Origin: Anaerolineales bacterium
Lineage (GTDB): Bacteria > Chloroflexota > Anaerolineae > Anaerolineales > Villigracilaceae
NCBI GenBank assembly: GCA_025938055.1
Contig: JAICQC010000009.1
Span: 1-32,725 of the forward strand
Direction: 5' to 3'
Length of the DNA stretch: 32,725 nt
Part shown: piece after piece, positions 24,985 through 32,724 of the stretch
How the letters are laid out: each line of letters opens with the position of its first letter
Position numbering within the stretch: position 1 is the stretch's first letter
Made by a program: the position numbers and the translations under genes
Notes under the pieces: model-generated
Seen by the model: only the letters and a program-made list of their open reading frames with translations
Database searches by the model: none
Told to the model about the DNA's origin: nothing

Positions 24985-27290
24985 ACAGTGATCCGAAAGT
25001 CCACCAGGGTTCGCTGGTTGCGATCCGACAACTCCCGCACCAATTGAGTTGGAATGGAACCAGATTGACAGCGATCGGTCACATCCAGCCATTCGCTGTT
25101 TAACATCAAAGCTTCGATGCAGCGTGCCTCTCCATTCAGCCATTGATTCGCAAGTGAAACCCCGGTATTCGTTGTGATGTGAATGGTGTTATCAGTCATC
25201 CGCTTCAGGCGAAAAGTCGAAGGTTCCGAAAACGTCGCGAGTCCATGCAGGTCTGTGACTCCCAAACCACAGATTTCATGCAAATCTTTACTTGCCTGCA
25301 CATACCGCAGACGGACTCCTTCGACATTCATGCCATTAACTGTGACATGTTTTGGCGTTGTCTCGCCGGGGGCAACCAACGCCATCTTTTGATCGGGCAA
25401 GCTGATACGAAACATCTCTGGAGCTTCAATTTCGACTTTTATTCCTGCAAACTCAACTGCCGGGTCAAATGCTGCGGGTCTCACAAGCGATGCCGCAGCC
25501 AGACAACGCGCCGCTACACTCGCCTGAGACTCATAAACAACAGGTTGTTCTGAATATGTATAAGCAAGATTGATATTGGATTGATCCAGAAACGGTGAAC
25601 TGGCATTCTGGCAGTCATAGCCAATTAACCGCTGGATACTTATAGCCCGCCCCTCTGCCTCCGCATATTCCCAACCTGCCTGCCGGTTAGAACGACGTTG
25701 GATCTGTGCAGGCTGCTCACAGCCCAGGGTGCCCGGCGCTTCGAAAGCCATCACGGGAAAGGTAGGTCGGATGACAGTCGTCCGGATCTGAACGTCGCCG
25801 TACAGCAGAACAGCGACCCACAAAGGCTGCGGCTCACCATCCACCATCTCCTCGAACTTCGACCACATAAACCCAGGCGCGACTTCTCCGGCTCGAATGT
25901 GGGTTCTATGCCCGAAGGTTTGCCCGTCTCCCGTCAGGGAAATGATGGCATCCGGGGCATACGATCCGCGGACCGGGAGCACGTTAAACGGCAGATGCGT
26001 GCTATACGCTAGCTTGCCGTACTTGGAGGTGTAGTTATGACGCGGCGCATCATGTTCCTGCCCGCTGCGGCTGTTGAGTAACAGCACCTGCCCGGTTTTT
26101 TGCTGCCCGGAAATGATAAATCCGGGAGCCGGTACTACCAATTCGAAATCGCCGCGCTCAACCGGAAGCGGGCTTTCAACCGCAGTCCAAAACGGATCCT
26201 CGCGGTCGAGCGTCAGCCCGAAGAGCCCATGACAACACCAATAGGGGGAACCGGGGGAAATATATGCTTCCCCTCCTGCCGGGAAATCGCTATGATAGCC
26301 CTGTCTCACAAAATGCTCATCGAGATCAAGGAAGCCGTGGTCATAAAAATAGCGGATGCACCCGCTGGAGACTCGTCGTAGGAGGCCGGGATCACGCGGG
26401 GCGATGTTGAGGAAATGCCCGACGGCAAAGGGCGCGACCGCAGCAAAGCGATAGACGACGGAGCGGCCCCATGCAGGATAGGAACCATTCGCGCCAAAGA
26501 AATGCAGGAAGCCATCAATAAATGATCGTCCTCGTTCCAGGACCAGCTGCCGATGGTCGGGTCGACGGTCACCATCGATCCATGTCCATAACAAATAATT
26601 CCAGCCGAACATCCAGGCATTATAGAGTTCAAATTCATCCGTCGGGCCATCCACATACCATCCATCGCCGCGATAGAACTCACCAATTTGCATCAGCCGG
26701 TTATCCAGGTCGTCTTCCGGAGAGGGGAATCCAAGATGGAGACGAACAGCCTGCACCATGGCAGTGAACAGAATCCAGTTATCGGTATAGGTGCCTTTTC
26801 CGTCCACCTGCGCGAGCCAGGCCATGATTTGCTCCTGTTCATCGGCAGTCATTTTATGGAAGACACGCTCACGGCTCATCCAGATCGCCAGCGAAATATC
26901 TGCACTTTCAACGATCCGCTGGTCCATGTGACCGATATTTCCCCAGTAGGTGTGTGGATTGGATGGATTGGTCCCATCCAATAATGCATGCCGAATGATT
27001 TCTTCAAGATCTATCTCATGACCCTCAAATTTTATGACGGCAGGATTGGCTTGATTGCGCAGCCACGCGCCCCAGGCAGATGCGATGCGTGCGAATGATT
27101 CGATGGCATCCACTGAGTCAGGTAGCCCGCGGCGATCATCAGGGTATAACACTCGCGCCGGCGAACCGGATTGTTCCGCTCGTTTAGCATAACCAAATGT
27201 CATCCGCGCCAGTATGTATTCCCAATGGGCGCGAGTCCAGCCAGTGTATGGTGATATGTCGAAATCAAAGACTGGAAAATGATGATCCAT
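24981..27290 (-). CDS. DUF2264-family protein (heparinase-like alpha/alpha-barrel fold, putative lyase or glycan-active)
   Basis: A 769-residue protein. The first 380 or so residues match the DUF2264 pattern: W-rich helices, NWILFTAMVQA, then the signature YRGDGWYVDGP and LYNAWMFGWNYLLW. This resembles the alpha/alpha toroid of heparinase II/III and GH88/GH105-like enzymes. The rest (about 390-769) is strand-rich, like the beta-sandwich that follows such barrels in polysaccharide lyases. There is no signal peptide, so action on imported oligosaccharides is expected. No member I know of has an established reaction. It lies six bases after the LLM gene and overlaps the deacetylase gene. Confidence 0.82.
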   Translation of the reverse strand: MDHHFPVFDFDISPYTGWTRAHWEYILARMTFGYAKRAEQSGSPARVLYPDDRRGLPDSVDAIESFARIASAWGAWLRNQANPAVIKFEGHEIDLEEIIRHALLDGTNPSNPHTYWGNIGHMDQRIVESADISLAIWMSRERVFHKMTADEQEQIMAWLAQVDGKGTYTDNWILFTAMVQAVRLHLGFPSPEDDLDNRLMQIGEFYRGDGWYVDGPTDEFELYNAWMFGWNYLLWTWIDGDRRPDHRQLVLERGRSFIDGFLHFFGANGSYPAWGRSVVYRFAAVAPFAVGHFLNIAPRDPGLLRRVSSGCIRYFYDHGFLDLDEHFVRQGYHSDFPAGGEAYISPGSPYWCCHGLFGLTLDREDPFWTAVESPLPVERGDFELVVPAPGFIISGQQKTGQVLLLNSRSGQEHDAPRHNYTSKYGKLAYSTHLPFNVLPVRGSYAPDAIISLTGDGQTFGHRTHIRAGEVAPGFMWSKFEEMVDGEPQPLWVAVLLYGDVQIRTTVIRPTFPVMAFEAPGTLGCEQPAQIQRRSNRQAGWEYAEAEGRAISIQRLIGYDCQNASSPFLDQSNINLAYTYSEQPVVYESQASVAARCLAAASLVRPAAFDPAVEFAGIKVEIEAPEMFRISLPDQKMALVAPGETTPKHVTVNGMNVEGVRLRYVQASKDLHEICGLGVTDLHGLATFSEPSTFRLKRMTDNTIHITTNTGVSLANQWLNGEARCIEALMLNSEWLDVTDRCQSGSIPTQLVRELSDRNQRTLVDFRITV

Positions 27291-27296
27291 TTGAGT

Positions 27297-28280
27297 TCAC
27301 CGGAATGCCGGGAATACTTCCTTTGCCAGAAGTTTGAGTTCTGTCATGATATGTTCGTGCGGCATCCCTGCAAAATATAATCGACAAATCAGGTGATCTA
27401 CTCCAAACGTTTCCACAAAGCGTTTTATACGGGAGATACAATCTTCTGGATTCCCTACAATGAAGCGATCCTCACTCAACGAGTCCAACGCGACCGGCGT
27501 CTGATCCTGTGAGCCGATCAGAGGATGTTTCCACCCACCGCCGTATTCATCGCGATAGTTCACCATCACATATTTCTCCGCGAGTTCCCAGGCACGCTCA
27601 CGCGTGTCTGCAATGACCACTTCACGGGTCAACGGGTTTGGCACATCGGTTGGATTCTTGCCTGCCTCGGTTAAAAATGCGCGGTATTGTTTTTGTGCAT
27701 TCAGCAGTTTTTCCAGATTTGCTGTTGGACCTGGAACCCAGGCATCGCCCAGTTGTGCTGCCCGCTTCAGCGAAAGTTCTCCCCACCCGCCCAACCAAAC
27801 GGGAATCGGCTGCGCCGGTCTTGGTTCGATACAGCCTTTGATCTTAAAGAACCGTCCGTTGTATTCCACCTCATCTTGCGTCCAGAGGGCGCGCATGATC
27901 TTGAGCATCTCCACATAGCGCGCACCGCGGTCATCCAACCCAACATCATACAGCTCGAACTCCGGTGGGCGATAACCAATGGCGGCGCCAAAAATTGCCC
28001 GCCCGCCAGAGATGACATCAAGCATTGTCATATCCTCTGCAGCGCGCACGGGGTGATAGAAGGGCAAGACCACGATGTCGGTACCGAGCAATACTCGTGA
28101 AGTCCGGGTGGCGATCCCGGCAAGAGCCATCAGCGGTGAGGGCCAATAATGATTGCGAATGCTATGATGTTCCTCCAGCCAGACCGAATCGAAGCCCAGT
28201 TCTTCTCCATAAACAGCCTCTTCGAGGGCTTCATCAAAGAACGTGCCGCCTTCCGTAGGGATAAATCCGAATTTCAACAT
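27297..28280 (-). CDS. LLM-class flavin (FMN or F420)-dependent oxidoreductase
   Basis: A 327-residue luciferase-like monooxygenase-fold protein. Typical landmarks are LGFDSVWLEEHH, SRVLLGTDIVVLPFYHPVR (barrel strand and cofactor region), the SGGRAIFGAAIG turn and PIPVWLGGWGELSLKRAAQLGD. Members use reduced FMN plus oxygen, or cofactor F420 as a hydride carrier; the sequence alone does not decide which. No flavin reductase is encoded beside it. Such an enzyme inside a sugar operon recalls the oxidative sulfoquinovose routes, where an LLM monooxygenase removes sulfite, but no other gene of those routes is present. It may oxidise or desulfonate a sugar-derived substrate. The ATG has a GAGAT site. 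Confidence 0.88.
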   Translation of the reverse strand: MLKFGFIPTEGGTFFDEALEEAVYGEELGFDSVWLEEHHSIRNHYWPSPLMALAGIATRTSRVLLGTDIVVLPFYHPVRAAEDMTMLDVISGGRAIFGAAIGYRPPEFELYDVGLDDRGARYVEMLKIMRALWTQDEVEYNGRFFKIKGCIEPRPAQPIPVWLGGWGELSLKRAAQLGDAWVPGPTANLEKLLNAQKQYRAFLTEAGKNPTDVPNPLTREVVIADTRERAWELAEKYVMVNYRDEYGGGWKHPLIGSQDQTPVALDSLSEDRFIVGNPEDCISRIKRFVETFGVDHLICRLYFAGMPHEHIMTELKLLAKEVFPAFR

Positions 28281-28328
28281 GGCATCTCGCTATCGTAAAA
28301 AATTGGGGTTTGGATAACGTTCGCGTCG

Positions 28329-29168
28329 CTACTGCATGGTCTGGCTGGAACGGAGCTTTGCCAGCAGACCCTTTACAACCTGAAGTGCCTCCGGCAATGC
28401 TTTCTCAGGCGGATCGAGCTCGGGGTGCCAGGCATATTCCCATTCCACGCTGAACGCGCCTGCATAACTATCCTCCAGCAACAATGCAAAGGCTTGCGCC
28501 AGAGGCACATTTCCCTGGCCCAATGGACAAAGCTGCCAGCCAGAGTCCTGGCTGATCCCATCCTTGACCTGCACATAGGCAAGCCGATCTTTCAAGATCC
28601 CAAAACCTTTAGTCGGATCTTCGCCAACCGCAAAGGTATTCCCAAGATCCCAAATCACACGAAGGTCAGGATGGGACTTTTCTCGATCGAACAGAGGGGA
28701 AACAACTGCAGAACGGGTGAAAGTATCATGCGGTTCAACCGCAATTCTGACACCCACTGAGATGGCATGTTCCGAAGCTGCGTTCAAGCAACCCAAGATG
28801 GTTTCGTACAAGGATGGAGTGATATCGGTGCCTTCAGGAAGTTCCCCCAAAAATGCGCGGACGTAGTCGGTATCCAACTCAGCAGCCAGGTCGGCATAGC
28901 GCCGCAATTCATCTATATTAGACTGACGTTCCTCCACCAGATGCGAAACAAAACTCGTATAGGTGGTCACGGCAAGGGCAGTCAGCCCAACATCGCCCGA
29001 CATCCTTCGTAAGGCGGCCTTTTCCGATGACGGCATCGTGGGTTGAATATGTCCCTCTGGACCACCGCGCCACTCAATAGAGTCATAGCCGAACTGTGCA
29101 GCCCTGGAGATGATCGTCTGAATCGACCAGGTTGGGCAAGCCAGCGTGCTGAAAGCAACAGGGTTCAT
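28329..29168 (-). CDS. Sugar phosphate isomerase/epimerase-like TIM barrel (xylose isomerase-like domain)
   Basis: A 279-residue AP-endonuclease-2/IolE-type barrel. The start at 29168 overlaps the GntR stop (ATGA); the longer frame to 29219 only extends into gntR. Expected metal-site residues are Glu145 (AVEPHDT), Asp174 (VIWDLGN) and Glu242 (VEWEY). Where many relatives have DxxH and HxKD, this protein has WDLGN (Asn177) and VQVKD (Gln200), so the metal site may be altered. It should isomerise or epimerise a keto or aldo sugar, or dehydrate an inositol-like compound. It is the first enzyme gene of the operon. Confidence 0.82.
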   Translation of the reverse strand: MNPVAFSTLACPTWSIQTIISRAAQFGYDSIEWRGGPEGHIQPTMPSSEKAALRRMSGDVGLTALAVTTYTSFVSHLVEERQSNIDELRRYADLAAELDTDYVRAFLGELPEGTDITPSLYETILGCLNAASEHAISVGVRIAVEPHDTFTRSAVVSPLFDREKSHPDLRVIWDLGNTFAVGEDPTKGFGILKDRLAYVQVKDGISQDSGWQLCPLGQGNVPLAQAFALLLEDSYAGAFSVEWEYAWHPELDPPEKALPEALQVVKGLLAKLRSSQTMQ

Positions 29169-29941
29169 TGCCCCGCCTCCCCGGACGAAGCTCGCAGCCG
29201 GGTGGGACCCCGCCGCCACACTATAAAATCGAACGCATCCGGCAGGTGATACTCGCGCGAATACACCAGCGGTTCATCATTCGGGGAGTAATCAGTCTGC
29301 ACAATGTAGAGCGTCAGCGCATTGGGCGGAAGGCTTAACTTTTCCGCAACCTGCGCAGGAGCGCTCACCGGCAGCAGGCGCGCAATCCCATATTCGATCA
29401 CCTGCCCCAGCGTCCTTTGCAGGAGGTTATAAAGCGAATTGCCAAGCAAAACCTGTGGGTCGAAATCACTCCCGTGGTGCAGGGATTCGGAAAGCATGTC
29501 GAGCGAATAGACCACCGGTCGTCCGTCCGCTGTCCGCACACGCTCGATGGTAAGAAGCGGAGTTCCCAGCGGAACGCGCAGTTGATCCGCTGCTTCCTGG
29601 TCCGCGCTTTCCCAACGGACAGCCAGGTGGCTCGTGTCGGAGGTCATACCCGCCGATTCGATCATCTCGGTCGTGCCAAAATTCAGGTTAAGATTTTTGA
29701 GGATCGGGTGATCGCGTACAAACGTGCCAACCCCATGCCGCCGGGCAACCAATCCATCATCCTCCAGTACCCGTAGAGCTTCGCGCACCACCGTCCGCGA
29801 TACCCCCAGCATTTGACATAACTCAGCTTCCGTGGGGAGTTGGCTTCCCGGACGGAAAGTGCCGCGTGCAATCGCCTGACGCAGTTCCTGCTCTGCGATT
29901 TCGGTCAAGGTCTTTTTCTCGGCTCGAGCGGATTTCAGCAT
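29165..29941 (-). CDS. GntR-family regulator with UTRA ligand domain (HutC type)
   Basis: A 258-residue regulator. The winged helix-turn-helix (about residues 10-77) contains RPGSQLPTEAELCQMLGVSR, TVVREALRVLEDDGLV and RRHGVGTFV. A UTRA domain follows (about 100-245), which in HutC/NagR-type proteins binds a sugar phosphate or amino acid. It heads the seven-gene operon running to 22059 and has a clear promoter with an overlapping palindrome, which suggests autoregulation. The neighbouring amino-sugar genes make an amino-sugar phosphate effector plausible. GAGAGGA precedes the ATG. Confidence 0.93.
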   Translation of the reverse strand: MLKSARAEKKTLTEIAEQELRQAIARGTFRPGSQLPTEAELCQMLGVSRTVVREALRVLEDDGLVARRHGVGTFVRDHPILKNLNLNFGTTEMIESAGMTSDTSHLAVRWESADQEAADQLRVPLGTPLLTIERVRTADGRPVVYSLDMLSESLHHGSDFDPQVLLGNSLYNLLQRTLGQVIEYGIARLLPVSAPAQVAEKLSLPPNALTLYIVQTDYSPNDEPLVYSREYHLPDAFDFIVWRRGPTRLRASSGEAGQ

Positions 29942-29977
29942 CGGATATCCTCTCTAGTTGTAATACGTTATGATGAC

Positions 29978-29991
29978 TGATAATACTATCA
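29978..29991. promoter_or_regulatory. Putative GntR operator over the -10 box
   Basis: TGATA and TATCA flank ATAC, a 14-base inverted repeat that covers the -10 box of the GntR promoter. Its position is right for repression by the product of the first gene. Confidence 0.5.
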
Positions 29992-30008
29992 ATTTAGACG
30001 GATGTAAA
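29980..30008 (-). promoter_or_regulatory. Sigma70-like promoter of the seven-gene GntR operon
   Basis: On the minus strand, -35 TTTACA (30003-30008) and -10 TATTAT (29980-29985) are separated by exactly 17 bases. The predicted start near 29973 leaves a leader of about 32 bases before the gntR ATG. Confidence 0.75.
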
Positions 30009-30023
30009 GCTTTTGGTTTTACG

Positions 30024-30042
30024 AAAAATAACACGGGTGTTA
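30024..30042 (-). terminator. Candidate intrinsic terminator after the amino-sugar kinase
   Basis: TAACAC and GTGTTA around GG (30029-30042) form a short hairpin, followed on the minus strand by TTTTT. It lies 76-94 bases after the kinase stop and directly before the GntR promoter, so it fits as the border of two units. The stem is short. Confidence 0.4.
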
Positions 30043-30117
30043 CTTGAATGAAAACTGCTTATTTACCCTCCTTATATGGAAAGGAAGTCTCCAGATCTCA
30101 AGCATTATGGGATTGGC

Positions 30118-31026
30118 TCAGCCCAACAAGAGCTTCCACGCCAATTTCAGAGCACCCTCCGCCGGTTCCATTACGTGTCGAACCTCTGTAAACGAAAGCT
30201 TTTGCGCTCCGCAGGCGCGGTGGAATGCCTCCTGTAGACGTCTACCATGCAAGATCGTCCCACCTGTAATCACCAGCGGAACCGTGGATGTCCCCAGTTT
30301 GGGATAGACTGCAGCAATGGCTCGTGCAAGCTCCCAGGCAGATTCCTCCAAAATATCCATCGCAACAGGATCACCCTGGTCGGCTGCCTGCTCCACCAGA
30401 TCGGACAGAGTTGCTACTGTTGAACGAGGCGACTGCCCACCATAAATCGTACGGACAAGCTCCAGCGCAGTGTGCAGACCGTAGCGCTCCAATACCAGTT
30501 CTGATATTAACGTTTCATGTCCACGTCCGTCATGTGCCTTCATCACAGCTCGCAACGCGGCAACGCCGATGGCGTATCCACTCCCTTCGTCGCCAAACAA
30601 GTAGCCCCACCCTCCCGCGCGAATCAGCTCTTCCGCTACCGTGCGCCCATAGACGATCGATCCCGTGCCACAAACCAATACAAGCGCTGGCCCAGATGGC
30701 GCAGTCGCCATCAGCAACATCTCGGCATCGCTGACCACCTGCACCACTGTCTTTGGAAATTTATGAACTGCCCAAATCTGGAATTGCTCAATGTCTTCTT
30801 TGCGTCCTGCCCCTGCCAGTCCAAAACATAGGGCGGCAATCTCCCCGCGATGATCTGCACGCGCCATGTTGATGGCGCTTTCCAATGCTGAGCAAGCCGC
30901 CTCGAAACCCACCGTGTTGGTATTGGATGGTCCACTCATGCCGCGCGCAAGCACATTACCGTCTCGATCCCCGAGCAGCGCCACAGTTTTCGTCCCGCCG
31001 CCATCCACGCCGAGGATGTAATCCAT
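30118..31026 (-). CDS. BadF/BadG-type amino-sugar kinase (GlcNAc/MurNAc kinase-like)
   Basis: A 302-residue ASKHA-fold kinase. Phosphate-1 loop LGVDGGGTKTVALL, phosphate-2 VCGTGSIVYG, GWGYLFGDEGSGYAIG and the adenosine motif VITGGT are all visible. Proteins of this type include N-acetylglucosamine kinases and the dual MurNAc/GlcNAc kinase MurK of Clostridium, which is encoded next to murQ, as here (40 bases apart). It would make MurNAc-6-P for MurQ, or salvage GlcNAc. It has a CGGAGA ribosome site and is the last gene of its unit. Substrate inferred from context. Confidence 0.87.
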   Translation of the reverse strand: MDYILGVDGGGTKTVALLGDRDGNVLARGMSGPSNTNTVGFEAACSALESAINMARADHRGEIAALCFGLAGAGRKEDIEQFQIWAVHKFPKTVVQVVSDAEMLLMATAPSGPALVLVCGTGSIVYGRTVAEELIRAGGWGYLFGDEGSGYAIGVAALRAVMKAHDGRGHETLISELVLERYGLHTALELVRTIYGGQSPRSTVATLSDLVEQAADQGDPVAMDILEESAWELARAIAAVYPKLGTSTVPLVITGGTILHGRRLQEAFHRACGAQKLSFTEVRHVMEPAEGALKLAWKLLLG

Positions 31027-31066
31027 TTTGTCTCCGTTGACTTACGAACGCAGCGTCTCTTCCGCT

Positions 31067-31951
31067 TTATCCAATCGCTTTCCGTACATAGCCGCCGGTT
31101 TCCTTCAACCGCATGCGCGCCAGTTCAGGCGAGATTCCTGCCATAACAGCCACAATCGCCGTTTTGATTTCGCCATTGCACGCGGACAAAATCTCTGTTG
31201 CCCGTTGCAAATCCAGCCCGGTTGCCTCCGCGACAATCTGCCGTGCCCGCTGGCGGAGTTTGGCATTCGTCGCCTGGACATCCACCATCAAGTTGGAGTA
31301 TGTCTTGCCCAGACGAATCATCACTGCGGTGGAAATCATGTTTAGCACCATCTTCTGGGCTGTGCCGGCTTTCAACCGCGTCGAACCAGAGAGCACCTCA
31401 GAACCGACAACCGGTGCAATGCTGATCTCTGCCAGTTCGCCCAGCGGGGAGGAGCTGTTGCAGGCTATGCTGACTGTCAGCGCGCCGCGCGTTTTGGCTT
31501 CCTGCAGCCCGCCAATGGCGTAGGGTGTGCGTCCGCTGGCAGCAACGCCGATGACACTATCATTCTCGTTGACATCCAACTCTGCGATCTCGCGGGCGCC
31601 GCCTTCCCGATCGTCTTCAGCACCTTCGATCGCTTCTGTCAACGCGGCGGCGCCTCCCGCAATGAGTCCCACGACTAATTCGGGGAGCGTACCGAACGTG
31701 GGCGGACACTCGGACGCATCCAGCACGCCCAGCCGCCCAGACGTGCCCGCGCCGATGTAAATCAGCCGCCCGCCGCGCTGCATCCGGGTAGCGATGGCAT
31801 CCACTGCAGCGGCGATCTTTGGAAGCTCGTCACGGACCGCCAGCGCCACTTTCTGGTCCTCGGCGTTGATGAGTGTCAGCATGTCGAGTGTAGGCAGGGT
31901 GTCGATGTCTTTTGTCAGTGGGTTGCGCTCTTCCGTGAGAGTTAACTCCAT
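31067..31951 (-). CDS. murQ: N-acetylmuramic acid 6-phosphate etherase
   Basis: Cleaves the D-lactyl ether of MurNAc-6-P to give GlcNAc-6-P and D-lactate, in cell-wall recycling. 294 residues, normal length. The N-terminal [14 protein letters not shown], the SIS-domain [24 protein letters not shown] (with the catalytic Glu near 81), [15 protein letters not shown] and [20 protein letters not shown] are classic MurQ landmarks. It starts 16 bases after the anmK-like stop with GGAGT before the ATG. The only recycling partners in view are the anmK remnant and the kinase, so sugar import must be encoded elsewhere. Confidence 0.97.
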   Translation of the reverse strand: MELTLTEERNPLTKDIDTLPTLDMLTLINAEDQKVALAVRDELPKIAAAVDAIATRMQRGGRLIYIGAGTSGRLGVLDASECPPTFGTLPELVVGLIAGGAAALTEAIEGAEDDREGGAREIAELDVNENDSVIGVAASGRTPYAIGGLQEAKTRGALTVSIACNSSSPLGELAEISIAPVVGSEVLSGSTRLKAGTAQKMVLNMISTAVMIRLGKTYSNLMVDVQATNAKLRQRARQIVAEATGLDLQRATEILSACNGEIKTAIVAVMAGISPELARMRLKETGGYVRKAIG

Positions 31952-31967
31952 AAGGACTCCAAGAATT

Positions 31968-32549
31968 TCAATACGTTATGCTTCCCAGGATGACTGCCCT
32001 GGATGCTCCCGTGGCGGCAGGAATATTCCCAGGACGTCTATGCCAGGTCTCGTATGCAAGCACTGCAAAAGCGACAGCTTCCTTGGTTTCGATGCTCAGC
32101 CCATATTCTTCAGATGTCGTTACCCGTGCCGGCGAGAGGCGTTCGGCGAGCATCGTCATCAAGGTGCGGTTACGCGCGCCTCCGCCACTCACGATGACTT
32201 CGTCAGGAAAGGCAGAAAGGAATGTGCGGTAGGCATGTTCCATCGAGTGGACCGTTAAGGCTGTCAGCGTTGCAATGATATCGTTCGGGCCGAGTCCGCG
32301 CCGGCTGGCTTGTGACCAGTACTCCGTGGCACACTGGATCCCGAACAGCTCGCGTCCGGTGGTGCGCGGCGGCTTTTGCTGGAAGAATGGTTCTGCCATC
32401 CAGTCCGCGAGAAGAGACTCGTCCACACGGCCCTGCGCCGCCAACGCGCCATCGTGATCGTAATTCCAGGCGCCATCCGTTGCCAGGCGCGCTGCTTCGT
32501 CAATCAACATGTTGCCAGGACCGGTGTCGAAAGCGATTACACCATGATT
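31968..32549 (-). pseudogene. anmK: Anhydro-N-acetylmuramic acid kinase, C-terminal half only
   Basis: AnmK opens the 1,6-anhydro ring of anhMurNAc while phosphorylating it, giving MurNAc-6-P for MurQ. From about 32549 downward the frame is clearly AnmK: VIAFDTGPGNMLIDE, STGRELF-like TTGRELFG, ATLTALTV, VIVSGGGARNRTLM, and a C-terminal GNIPAATGASRAVILGSI. That is about 190 of the usual 370 or so residues. The N-terminal half, with the GTSxDG-type phosphate loop, is missing. Above 32549 the frame runs through a hairpin repeat and then out-of-frame through a sufB fragment. The ATG at 32657 lies in that foreign DNA and is not a real start. Either broken in the genome or an assembly chimera. Confidence 0.85.
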
Positions 32550-32555
32550 GGAACC

Positions 32556-32619
32556 GCTAAGACCGCGAAGTTCGCCAAGAAAATCTTTGTCTTTTCTTAG
32601 CGTTCTCAGCGCCCTTCGC
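32556..32619. repeat. Imperfect inverted repeat at the anmK/sufB junction
   Basis: Two 28-base arms (32556-32583 and 32592-32619) match each other's complement in about 20 positions around an eight-base loop. Both arms have the GCNAAG-rich, roughly nine-base rhythm (GCTAAG, GCGAAG, GCCAAG) of a dispersed intergenic hairpin repeat. One arm overlaps the sufB-like reading, which could give microhomology for recombination or misassembly. Confidence 0.7.
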
Positions 32620-32724
32620 CACCCGAAGCAGACCACGATAGGCCGCGCGTCCACCATCCTTGCTGATCGATTTCGATGTGATTGTGCTGGTGGTGTCGGG
32701 CGCCGCGTGGATCACCTTGCCGCC
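32557..32724 (-). pseudogene. sufB: Internal fragment of a SufB-type Fe-S assembly protein
   Basis: Not a regular gene. Reading the minus strand from 32724, the frame gives VIHAAPDTTSTITSKSIS, then KDGGRAAYRGLLRVAKG, a highly conserved internal block of SufB (SUF Fe-S cluster scaffold). The match ends near 32596 (AENAK), where the frame enters the hairpin repeat and stops at 32557. The upstream part lies outside the window and no SufB C-terminus follows. The block is therefore joined to unrelated anmK DNA. Confidence 0.85.

Noticed and set aside
29942..30117. Small gene in the gap between gntR and the kinase
   Set aside because: The plus-strand frame starting at 30044 runs antisense into the kinase and has no homology; the gap is explained by the promoter, operator and terminator.
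32550..32657. ATG at 32657 as the anmK start
   Set aside because: The residues between it and 32549 are an out-of-frame reading of sufB and the repeat, not AnmK.
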